Positions 46,985 through 54,126 of a DNA stretch of 64,000 nt are shown here, piece after piece. Position 1 is the first letter of the stretch; every line of letters starts with the position of its first letter. The notes beneath the pieces are model-generated. The model saw only the letters and a list, made by a program, of their open reading frames with translations. It made no database searches and had not been told where the DNA came from. Source of the stretch: Peterkaempfera sp044755465 (lineage in GTDB: Bacteria > Actinomycetota > Actinomycetes > Streptomycetales > Streptomycetaceae); assembly GCF_044755465.1 (NCBI RefSeq), contig NZ_JBIVRB010000002.1, positions 580,720 to 644,719 of the forward strand. Reading direction: 5' to 3'. Position numbers and translations under genes: made by a program.

Positions 46985-48250
46985 GTGATTCACGTCTTCG
47001 TCGGGCCGACACTGCCCAGGTCCGAGCCGCAGCTCACCGCGCCGGGCGTGCGGGTGTGGCCGCCGGTGCGGCACGGAGACCTGTTCGATACCGCGATCCG
47101 CCGCCGCGACACAGCGGTGATCGTCGACGGGGTGTACCACCAGGCACCGGCGCTGCGCCACAAGGAGATCCTGGCCGCGATGGGCCGAGGGGTCCAGGTG
47201 ATCGGGGCGGCGAGCATCGGCGCGCTGCGGGCGGCCGAACTTGCGCCGTTCGGGATGCTCGGCGTCGGCAGCGTCTACACCGCTTACGCCTCGGGGGAGA
47301 TCGACGGCGACGACGAGGTGGCGGTCGGACAGGCTCCGGACGGGGAGTTCGACTCGCTGACCTGGCCGGTGGTCAACCTCCGGCACGTCCTTCGGCTGGC
47401 CGTCTCGGCCGGGGTCGTCGACGGCGAGCGGGCCGCTCAGTTGCTGGCGGGGCTGCGCGCGGTCTACTACCCCCAGCGCACATGGGCGGCGATACGGGCC
47501 GTCTGCCGCCGCCAGGGCGATGTGGAGTTCGCCGGGTGGCTGGCCGAGCGGCGCAAGCAGGATGGGCACTTCGGCGACCTCAAGCGCGCCGACGCCCTCG
47601 CGGCCGTACGCCTGGCACGCGGCGGCGAGTTGCCGCCGGCCGACGCCCAGCCGATGCCTGCGGTGTGGGAGACGACGTACTTCCGGCGCTGGTCCAACAC
47701 CTTCGCCCGCACCCGCGTGGACGAGCTGGAACTGTCCACCGAGGACCGCCTGGTCTACCAGCAGTTGTTCGACCCGGCGTTCCGGAAGGCGTGGGCGGCC
47801 TACCTCGAACACCGCTCCCTCCACCCTGCCGACGGCGGGCCCGGCCTGCCGCTGGTGGAGCGGCTGGCACAGGTCACCGGCGGCGATTTGTCCGCCGACC
47901 GGGTGTTCCACCCGGCGGTCGACCTACGGGACGAGCAGGCCGTGGCCCTGCTGCTGGCAGGCGAGACCGAGCTGGATCGCCAGGCGGTCGCCCGGTACGC
48001 CGCCGCCCTTGTGCGGGCCCGCTCCAGTCGGCCCGGGTTCACGGTCGCGGCGGTGCGCGGCGACCTCACCCGCCGGCTCCTGCTGCGGGTCTGGCGGTGC
48101 CCTGAGCAGGAGTTCGACGCAGAGGCGTCCGCGCGCGGGCTGGTGTGCGGGGCGCGCGCCGTCGAGGCGGCCAAGCGGCTCGTCCCCGGGCTGTTGGAGG
48201 AGATGAACGAGACGATCAAGCGGACGGAGACTGCCAGTGCCACGCGGTGA
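46985..48250 (+). CDS. TfuA-family protein, YcaO partner
   Basis: Product of 421 aa. The N-terminal TfuA domain (residues ~1-140) shows VFVGPTLPRSEPQL, VIVDGVYHQAPALRHKEIL and the highly characteristic VIGAASIGALRAAEL. The C-terminal ~280 residues are a helical extension (WETTYFRRWSNTFARTRV) seen in longer actinobacterial members. TfuA proteins act with YcaO to convert backbone amides to thioamides. GTG at 46985 with GGAGG 5 bases upstream; the open frame from 46934 runs into the hairpin. The 3' end overlaps ycaO by 14 bp. Confidence 0.9.
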   Translation: MIHVFVGPTLPRSEPQLTAPGVRVWPPVRHGDLFDTAIRRRDTAVIVDGVYHQAPALRHKEILAAMGRGVQVIGAASIGALRAAELAPFGMLGVGSVYTAYASGEIDGDDEVAVGQAPDGEFDSLTWPVVNLRHVLRLAVSAGVVDGERAAQLLAGLRAVYYPQRTWAAIRAVCRRQGDVEFAGWLAERRKQDGHFGDLKRADALAAVRLARGGELPPADAQPMPAVWETTYFRRWSNTFARTRVDELELSTEDRLVYQQLFDPAFRKAWAAYLEHRSLHPADGGPGLPLVERLAQVTGGDLSADRVFHPAVDLRDEQAVALLLAGETELDRQAVARYAAALVRARSSRPGFTVAAVRGDLTRRLLLRVWRCPEQEFDAEASARGLVCGARAVEAAKRLVPGLLEEMNETIKRTETASATR

Positions 48251-49385
48251 CGGCCTGGTGCCGCTGCCGGGCACGGTGCGCGCCCGCACCCCCGAGCAGA
48301 CGTGGGAGGCGGTGGCCGGGCGCCTGCCGGAGTTCGGCATCACCCGCCTCGCCGACCTGACCGGCCTGGACTGCATCGGGCTGCCGGTGTGGACGGCGAC
48401 CCGGCCAGCCTCGCTGACCTTGACCACCTCCCAGGGCAAGGGCGCCACCAGCCTGCTGGCGAAGCTGTCGGCGGTCATGGAGGCGATCGAGCTGTGGCAC
48501 GTCGAGCAGCCGCTGCCCATCGCAGCGCACGGCCCGGCCGCCGAGGTTGCCCCCGACTGCCCCCTGACGGCACTGCCGATGACCGTCCTGTACCCCGCGC
48601 ACACCATGGCCCGGATGGTGTGGGACTGGACGCCCGCAACCGGCCTGGTGGACGGCGCCAAGGTGCTGCTGCCGGCCGATCTGGTCCGCCGCCGGGTGCA
48701 GCGGCCGGAGTGGAGCCCGGATCTGCTGCGTGCGACCAGCACCGGCCTGGCGTGCGGGAACAGTCGGGACGAGGCGCTGTCACACGCGCTGTTCGAGGTG
48801 GTGGAGCGGGACGTGCTGTACCAGGACGGGCGGCTGGGCGGGCGAAGGCGCACCCTCGTCGCGCCCGGCACGGTCGACGATCCCCACGGCCGTCAGGTGC
48901 TCGACCGGCTGGCGGCTGCGGGAATGGCGCTGGAGATCGCGCTGGTGGACGGCCCGTACGCGCTTCCGGTGTGTGTGGCGTACCTGTGGTCCGAGGACCA
49001 TCCGGTCGTCTTCGCGGGCGCCGGCTGCCACATCAGTCCGGCGATCGCGCTGACCCGGGCGCTGGCCGAGGCCGCGCAGTCCCGGCTGACCGCCATCGCC
49101 GGGACGCGGGACGACCTGCCCGGTGACCCCGCCTCGTTCGATGCGCCGTCCTTCCGTCCGGCGCAGACCACGGGGCTCGCGCCGTGGTCGGAGGCGGCGG
49201 GCCACTTCGTCCAACCCAGCGGCGGCTTCGCCGAACAGGCCGGGGACGTGGCGCGGCGGGTCGCACATGCCACCGGGCACGAGCCGGTGGCCCTGGACCT
49301 GTCCGACCCGGCCGGACCCGTCCACGCCGTCCAAGTCGTCTGCCCCGGTACCCGCTCACGGATCAGGAGGTCAATGCCCCGATGA
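48237..49385 (+). CDS. YcaO-domain cyclodehydratase/thioamidase
   Basis: Product of 382 aa using ATP to activate peptide backbone amides. The YcaO ATP/Mg motifs are present in order: TSQGKGATSLLAKLSAVMEAIE (S-x-GKG and E-x-x-E), LACGNSRDEALSHALFEVVERD, and AGCHISPAIALTRALAEAAQSR. The C-terminus lacks the PxPxP tail of azoline-forming YcaOs, as expected for a TfuA-type enzyme. GTG at 48237 overlaps tfuA, and the stop overlaps the methyltransferase start (ATGA), giving tight coupling of all three. Confidence 0.92.
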   Translation: MPRGDGLVPLPGTVRARTPEQTWEAVAGRLPEFGITRLADLTGLDCIGLPVWTATRPASLTLTTSQGKGATSLLAKLSAVMEAIELWHVEQPLPIAAHGPAAEVAPDCPLTALPMTVLYPAHTMARMVWDWTPATGLVDGAKVLLPADLVRRRVQRPEWSPDLLRATSTGLACGNSRDEALSHALFEVVERDVLYQDGRLGGRRRTLVAPGTVDDPHGRQVLDRLAAAGMALEIALVDGPYALPVCVAYLWSEDHPVVFAGAGCHISPAIALTRALAEAAQSRLTAIAGTRDDLPGDPASFDAPSFRPAQTTGLAPWSEAAGHFVQPSGGFAEQAGDVARRVAHATGHEPVALDLSDPAGPVHAVQVVCPGTRSRIRRSMPR

Positions 49386-50242
49386 ACCCCACCGCCACGG
49401 CGGCGCCGCCCGCGCCCGCCGAACAACGCTCGGCCCAGTACGACGCCTTCCACGCTGCCCGAGCCCGCACCGGGCTGGTCTCCCGCCTGTACGCCGCGGC
49501 GATGGGTGAGGACTACCCGGCCGAAGTCGCCGCTTCCAGCTCCTGCGACTGGCCCCTGCTGGGGCTGATGACCGCGCGGCTGCGGATGCGCCCGGGCCAG
49601 CTCCTGGTGGACGCAGGCTGCGGTACCGGCGGCATCGGCCTGTGGCTGGCCCGCGCCCTCGCCCTCCGCTTGGAGGGCTTCGACCTCTCCCCGGTCGCCG
49701 TCGCCCAGGCCACCGACCGCCGCCCCCACTTCGGCATGTCCGCCGACCGGGCCGCCTTCCGCGCCGCCGACCTGGAGGACACCGGCCTGCCCGACTCCAG
49801 TGCCCATGGCATCGTGTGCGCGGACGCCCTCGGACGTGCCGCCGACCCGGACGTGGCAGTGCGCGAGCTCGGCCGACTCCTGGCCCCGGGCGGCCGACTG
49901 GTCCTGACCCGGGCCACGCGCACCGGCACAGACCCCATCTGGGAGGAGCAGGCCCGCGCCGCCGGACTCATGGTGGAGCACGTGGACGAGCGCCCCGCCG
50001 AGCCCGCCACATGGGACCGGCTCTACCGGCTGTGGATCGCCCACGCCGACGAACTGCGGCGCGAGCTGGGTGAGGACCAAGCACGGAACATGCTGCGCGA
50101 GGCGCACCAGATGCTCCCCGTACTTCCAGGCCGCCGTGCCGTCCTGCTGACCCTGCGGCGCCCCGCCAACGTCCCTTCGGGACTCGGCGCGGCCGATACG
50201 ATGACCGGGCCCGGCCGCCACGCTGACGAGAGGACCCCGTAG
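49382..50242 (+). CDS. SAM-dependent methyltransferase of the RiPP cluster
   Basis: Product of 286 aa with SAM motif I LLVDAGCGTGGIGLWLA, motif II GFDLSPVAVAQA and post-motifs FRAADLEDTGLPD and LGRLLAPGGRLVL (Methyltransf_11/25 type). Start at ATG 49382 overlapping the ycaO stop; GGAGG lies 11 bases upstream. Target could be the peptide N-terminus, a side chain or a thioamide S. Its stop shares a base with the next start. Confidence 0.85.
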   Translation: MNPTATAAPPAPAEQRSAQYDAFHAARARTGLVSRLYAAAMGEDYPAEVAASSSCDWPLLGLMTARLRMRPGQLLVDAGCGTGGIGLWLARALALRLEGFDLSPVAVAQATDRRPHFGMSADRAAFRAADLEDTGLPDSSAHGIVCADALGRAADPDVAVRELGRLLAPGGRLVLTRATRTGTDPIWEEQARAAGLMVEHVDERPAEPATWDRLYRLWIAHADELRRELGEDQARNMLREAHQMLPVLPGRRAVLLTLRRPANVPSGLGAADTMTGPGRHADERTP

Positions 50243-51255
50243 TGAGCCAGCACAGTTCCGTCCGTGCTGCGGTGTTCTCGGCCGGGTCCTGGGGCACCGC
50301 TGTCGCCAAGGTCCTGGCCGACGCCGGCACCGACGTCATCGTGCACGCCCGCCGGGACGAGATCGCCGACGCGATCAACACGGTTCACCGCAACCCCGGC
50401 TACTTCCCGGACATCGAGCTGCCCGCAACCCTGACCGCGACGACCGACCCGGCCGCCGCACTGCGCGGCGCGGACTTCCTGGTGCTGTCCATCCCCGCGC
50501 AGACCCTGCGGACCAACCTCGCCGCGTGGGCACCGCACATCGCGCCCGACACGGTGATCGTGTCGCTGATGAAGGGCATCGAGATCGGCAGCGGGCTGCG
50601 GGCAAGCCAGGTCATCACCGAGGTGACCGGCGTGAGTGCGGACCGGGTCGCGGTGCTGTCGGGCCCGAACCTGGCGGGCGAGATCATGGACGGCCAGCCC
50701 GCCGCCGCCACCATCGCTTGCCCCGACGAGAAGACCGCGCGCCGCTTCCAACAGGCGTGCCACACCTCCTACTTCCGGCCTTATACGGACACCGATGTGA
50801 CCGGCTGCGAGCTGGGCGGCGCGGTGAAGAACGTCGTCGCCCTGGCAGTCGGCATCGCCTCGGGCATGGGCCTGGGCGACAACGCGACGGCGATGCTCAT
50901 CACCCGCGGGCTGGCGGAGACCACCCGGCTGGCTGTGGCCATGGGCGCCCATCCGGCCACCCTCGCCGGCCTGTCCGGCCTGGGCGACCTGGTGGCCACC
51001 TGCTCCTCCCCGCTCTCCCGCAACCGCACCTTCGGCACCCACCTCGGGCATGGCCTGAGCGTCGAGGAGGCGACGGCCGCCACCCGGCAGACCACCGAGG
51101 GCGTCAAGAGCGCGGAGGCGATCCTCGCCCTGGCCCGCGCCCACGATGTCGAGATGCCGATCACGGACGTGATCTCCGCCCTGCTGCACGAGAAGGTCAC
51201 CCTCGACGAGGCTGCGGCCGCGCTGATGCAGCGGCCCACCAAGCCCGAGCGCTGA
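50242..51255 (+). CDS. GpsA-like NAD(P)-dependent glycerol-3-phosphate dehydrogenase within the RiPP operon
   Basis: Product of 337 aa of the GpsA family (DHAP to sn-glycerol-3-phosphate). The Rossmann loop is SAGSWGTAVA, where the first Gly of GxGxxG is Ser. Landmarks VSLMKGIEIG, VLSGPNLAGEI and ELGGAVKNVVALAVGIASGMGLGDN keep the catalytic Lys. GTG start shares its first base with the last base of the methyltransferase stop (TAG/GTG), so it is a genuine operon member. A housekeeping gpsA is expected elsewhere, so this copy is probably dedicated to the peptide pathway. Confidence 0.88.
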   Translation: MSQHSSVRAAVFSAGSWGTAVAKVLADAGTDVIVHARRDEIADAINTVHRNPGYFPDIELPATLTATTDPAAALRGADFLVLSIPAQTLRTNLAAWAPHIAPDTVIVSLMKGIEIGSGLRASQVITEVTGVSADRVAVLSGPNLAGEIMDGQPAAATIACPDEKTARRFQQACHTSYFRPYTDTDVTGCELGGAVKNVVALAVGIASGMGLGDNATAMLITRGLAETTRLAVAMGAHPATLAGLSGLGDLVATCSSPLSRNRTFGTHLGHGLSVEEATAATRQTTEGVKSAEAILALARAHDVEMPITDVISALLHEKVTLDEAAAALMQRPTKPER

Positions 51256-51328
51256 CACCGGCGCCCCGCCTCGCGGGGCCGCCCACCCCGCGTCACCTTC
51301 ACCCTCCTCCGCCTGGAGGCTCCTGCCC

Positions 51329-51682
51329 ATGCACGCATCCGTGCTGTCCGCAGTCCAGATCGCCGCCACCCTCGGCCTGGTGGCGTGGATGGTCACCGGC
51401 TTCACCCGCCTGCCCGGCCGTTGGCTGCGCTGGAAGATGTTCTGCCGGGCCACCTTCACGATCATCTCGCTCACCGGCACCAAGGACGGGCGCACCGAGC
51501 CCGTGAACGTCTACGACTACCTCTCACCGGGCAGCTTCATCCTCGGGCCGCCCCAGCTCCAGACGATCCTCGACCACCTCACCGGCAGCGGCCGGTACGA
51601 CCGGATCGACGGACAGGGGCGCGTCCTGTCCGCGCGCGGCGAGCAGCCCGTGGAAGTCAGGGGCAGCCGTGTGGTTCTTTGA
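51329..51682 (+). CDS. Small single-TM protein paired with the HTTM protein
   Basis: Product of 117 aa. One N-terminal hydrophobic helix (VQIAATLGLVAWMVTGF) is followed by a soluble domain (FTIISLTGTKDGRTEPVNVYDYLSPG, ILGPPQLQTILDHLTGSG). The next gene starts inside its 3' end (overlap of 14 bp). A small one-TM protein followed by an HTTM protein recalls the sdpA-sdpB pair needed to mature the SDP toxin, though sequence similarity to SdpA is not evident to me. Confidence 0.72.
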   Translation: MHASVLSAVQIAATLGLVAWMVTGFTRLPGRWLRWKMFCRATFTIISLTGTKDGRTEPVNVYDYLSPGSFILGPPQLQTILDHLTGSGRYDRIDGQGRVLSARGEQPVEVRGSRVVL

Positions 51683-52523
51683 CGCTCTCGCCTCCGCTTT
51701 CCAGTACCCCACCGACCCCGGACGGCTCCAGTGGTTCCGGATCGTCTTCGGGACCGTGTGCACCCTGCGGTTCGCCCTCGCCTTCGGCCAGGGCGGCTGG
51801 GACCGGTTCGCCCCCGCCTCGCTCAGCTCCCACCTGGCAGAGCGGCGCTTCGGCCCCGCCAGGGCCCGCTTTCTGATCACCGTCTACCGGCCCGCGCTGG
51901 TCGTCCGTACGGCCGCCGCGCTCGCCCTGGCCTCCGGGCTCGCCCCCCGGCCGGCACTGCTGCTGGTCCTGGCCGGCGCCGCCATGGAACTGCTCTACCT
52001 CAAGAGTCCCAATGCCGTCCGCTACACCCTGCTGACCGGCACCTGTCTCCTGCTCGCCGGAGACCTCGGCCACGGCCTGCACATCGAGCACGGCCTGAGC
52101 ACCGCGAACACCTGGGCGCAATGCCTCCTCGTACTGATCACCACCGACATCTACTGGAACTCCGCCTGGCAGAAACTCCGCTCCCCCCAATTCCGCAGCG
52201 GGCTCTACCTCACTCAGTGGATCCACACCTACACCCAGGTCAGGGACCGGCTCCCCTACCGCCGCCAGTACGTCGTCCCCGGCCTGGTCCGCCGCCGCGC
52301 GGGCAACCTCACTGCCCGGGACGTCCGCCTCTGGCGCCTGGTCGCGGTCACCGTCATCACGGCGGAGATCGCGCTGCCGCCCGCGTTGCTCATCCCGCAG
52401 ACGGCGCCGTACGCCGTCGTCGTCGGCGTCGGGGTGCACGCGGTCTTCACCTGCCTCAAGCCCCGCCAGCTGATCACCTTCTCCGGCCTCACCCTCGGCA
52501 CCTACTTGGCTTTCGCCGCCTGA
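51669..52523 (+). CDS. HTTM-family multi-span membrane protein
   Basis: Product of 284 aa with several hydrophobic segments. Its N-terminus is typical of the HTTM (horizontally transferred transmembrane, vitamin K carboxylase-like) family: WFFDALASAFQYPTDPGRLQWFRIVFG, LLTGTCLLLAGDLG, and the LITTDIYWNSAWQKLRSPQFRSG segment. GTG start at 51669 overlaps the preceding gene. HTTM proteins include SdpB-like maturation factors. Here it could modify, export or confer immunity to the peptide. Last gene before the right repeat. Confidence 0.82.
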   Translation: MWFFDALASAFQYPTDPGRLQWFRIVFGTVCTLRFALAFGQGGWDRFAPASLSSHLAERRFGPARARFLITVYRPALVVRTAAALALASGLAPRPALLLVLAGAAMELLYLKSPNAVRYTLLTGTCLLLAGDLGHGLHIEHGLSTANTWAQCLLVLITTDIYWNSAWQKLRSPQFRSGLYLTQWIHTYTQVRDRLPYRRQYVVPGLVRRRAGNLTARDVRLWRLVAVTVITAEIALPPALLIPQTAPYAVVVGVGVHAVFTCLKPRQLITFSGLTLGTYLAFAA

Positions 52524-52570
52524 CCACCACCCCTGGCCCGGCTAGTACGGTGCCACAGCTTGTCGCACGG

Positions 52571-53029
52571 GCTGTGACCGGCCGGGGCCGGGGGTCAGGG
52601 GGTGGTGCGGTGGTAGGACTCGGCGTGCTGGATGAAGATCTGGTGCAGGTCGCGGGCCGCGTGCGGGGCGGTGCCGGACTGGCGGCGCTGGATGACCAGT
52701 AGGACTTCGGTGTCGTCGTCGGCCAGCGGTCGATGGGTGATCGCGCCGAGCCGCTCCAGCGGGTCGCCCAGCACGCTGTAGTCGGGGAGCACCGTGGCGC
52801 CGAGCCCTTCCGCGACCATCAGTTTGCCCATCTCGGCGCCGTCGGTGGAGTACGAGAAGTACGGGGCGCGGCCCGCGAGCAGGCGGTGCAGATAGCGGTG
52901 CATGACATAGCCGGCCCGCATCACGATCAGCGGCTCACCGAGCAGGTCGGCCACCCCGACGGTGCGCAGCGCGGCCAGTGGGCTGTCCGGGCGCATGCAG
53001 ACCACCGGCCGCCCGCGCAGCAGCTCGGT
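52571..53029. repeat. 459-bp direct repeat, right copy (DR-R)
   Basis: Partner of 43783-44241, covering the 3' half of the complete lysR gene plus 24 bp beyond its stop. Distance between repeat starts is 8,788 bp. Confidence 0.95.
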
Positions 53030-53506
53030 GGTGTGGAAGTCGGGGGGCAGGTCGTCGCCGCGCAGGTAGTTCACCAGCCCCAGGTCGAGGCTGCCCTCCA
53101 GCAGGGCCCGGTGGATCTCGGCCTGCTGGGCGCCGACCACCTCCACCTGGGTGTCGGGGTGGGCCGCCCGGAAGGCGCGGACGGTCGGCACCAGCAGCGG
53201 GACGGTGGCCGCGTTGACCGTGCCCAGCCGGACCATACGGCTGGTCAGATGCTGGTCGCGGGCGGCGCGGCGCAGCCTGTCGACCGCGTCGAGCACCCCG
53301 ACGATGTGCGGCAGCAACTCGCTGCCCTCGTCGCTGATCTTCGCCCCGGAGCGCTTGCGGTCGAGCAGGTCGACGCCCAGCTCGCGTTCCAGGTTGCGCA
53401 CCGTCTCGCTCAGGGCGGGCTGGGAGATGTGCAGCTCCTCGGCGGCGCGGCGCAGCGAGCCCAGCCGGGTGACGGCGTTGATGTACTCCAGCTGCTCGAT
53501 CCGCAC
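52595..53506 (-). CDS. LysR-family regulator of the sulfur-scavenging operon
   Basis: Product of 303 aa. The winged HTH is at residues 1-60 (QLEYINAVTRLGSLRRAAEEL, SQPALSETVRNLERELG) and the periplasmic-binding-like effector domain follows. It is divergent from the organosulfur genes, which it probably controls in response to sulfur status. Its 3' half is duplicated at 43.8 kb; this copy is complete. Confidence 0.92.
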   Translation of the reverse strand: MRIEQLEYINAVTRLGSLRRAAEELHISQPALSETVRNLERELGVDLLDRKRSGAKISDEGSELLPHIVGVLDAVDRLRRAARDQHLTSRMVRLGTVNAATVPLLVPTVRAFRAAHPDTQVEVVGAQQAEIHRALLEGSLDLGLVNYLRGDDLPPDFHTTELLRGRPVVCMRPDSPLAALRTVGVADLLGEPLIVMRAGYVMHRYLHRLLAGRAPYFSYSTDGAEMGKLMVAEGLGATVLPDYSVLGDPLERLGAITHRPLADDDTEVLLVIQRRQSGTAPHAARDLHQIFIQHAESYHRTTP

Positions 53507-53705
53507 GGCGCTGCCCGCCCTTCACCCCGGGGCATGAGGACCCCCTGTGTTCAAGGGAAACCCTATCAGGGCGTCGTGGATGCCGAATCGACCTGGAGGG
53601 GCGCCGCTGAGTAACCTGGCGGTGCGGCGGCAGGGCTGCGCCTGCCGCTTGCCGATGCCTGTCCGGATTCCGTTTCGACGGCATTCCGTAGCCATTCTGC
53701 TGATT

Positions 53706-53735
53706 CCGCGACCCATGGTGGGTCGCGGCTTTTTT
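53706..53735 (+). terminator. Canonical rho-independent terminator in the lysR/sfn intergenic region
   Basis: Perfect 10-bp stem CCGCGACCCA / TGGGTCGCGG with a 3-base loop, followed by CTTTTTTG. The T-tract is on the plus strand, so it stops rightward transcription starting somewhere in 53,507-53,700, where no convincing protein gene is found. Confidence 0.85.
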
Positions 53736-53809
53736 GCGTCCTGATTGCGATGGGATTGCAGCCGGGCCGGCGTGCGTCCGGAGTGGGCCCGCTTTCCGGG
53801 ACGACTTTC

Positions 53810-53839
53810 TTGACGGGCCGGGCCGTTATTTGGTTCAAT
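53810..53839 (+). promoter_or_regulatory. Promoter of the Cys-attenuated sulfur operon
   Basis: TTGACG (53810-53815) and TTCAAT (53834-53839) with an 18-bp spacer. The predicted +1 (about 53,846-53,847) coincides with the leader-peptide ATG, and no Shine-Dalgarno lies between, so the transcript would be leaderless. Confidence 0.6.
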
Positions 53840-53846
53840 CCTCCCC

Positions 53847-53933
53847 ATGAAGATGCGACAGGATCTCACGCGGCGACGCCATGTCGACCTCGCGCGTGTC
53901 TCCAGCGCCTTCTGTTGCCGCTGCGGCGTCTGA
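53847..53933 (+). CDS. Cysteine-rich attenuator leader peptide (28 aa)
   Basis: ATG at 53847 to TGA at 53931-53933. The product contains RRRHVDLARVSSA and ends FCCRCGV, with three Cys codons in the last six residues. The RxHVDLxR core and terminal Cys are typical of the short peptides found upstream of sulfur-assimilation operons in Streptomyces and mycobacteria, where slow translation at low Cys-tRNA permits downstream expression. GC-rich hairpins are possible in the 193 bp before sfnG. It is too short for ordinary gene finding but well supported by motif and context. Confidence 0.85.
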   Translation: MKMRQDLTRRRHVDLARVSSAFCCRCGV

Positions 53934-54126
53934 GCCGCCCGCGCCGCCCCTCCGCATCTCCCCGCCCGCCCTTGGGGTTCCCGGGTCCCGTCGTCGGCTG
54001 ACCGGTGCCCGTGCGGGTGTGCTTTCCCTTTCTCCCCGACCGCTGCGCCCGGTCTGGTTCCCGGTATTTCCCGGTGAATGTCCGGGCGTCGTCCGCCATG
54101 CCTTTTTCCTGTATCGGGAGTCCCTG

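Noticed and set aside
46616..47911. Long minus-strand frame covering the precursor peptide and the 5' part of tfuA
   Set aside because: Antisense shadow of tfuA; no family motifs, and the plus strand shows the TfuA signature and the ribosome binding sites.
51329..52523. Assignment of the last two cluster genes as sdpA and sdpB
   Set aside because: Size and order are reminiscent and the HTTM fold is shared, but no clear SdpA-like sequence was seen, so only the family-level description is given.
43783..53029. Transposon or integrase-mediated element as the cause of the flanking repeats
   Set aside because: No transposase, integrase, tRNA gene or terminal inverted repeat was found; 459-bp gene-derived repeats fit homologous integration or duplication better.
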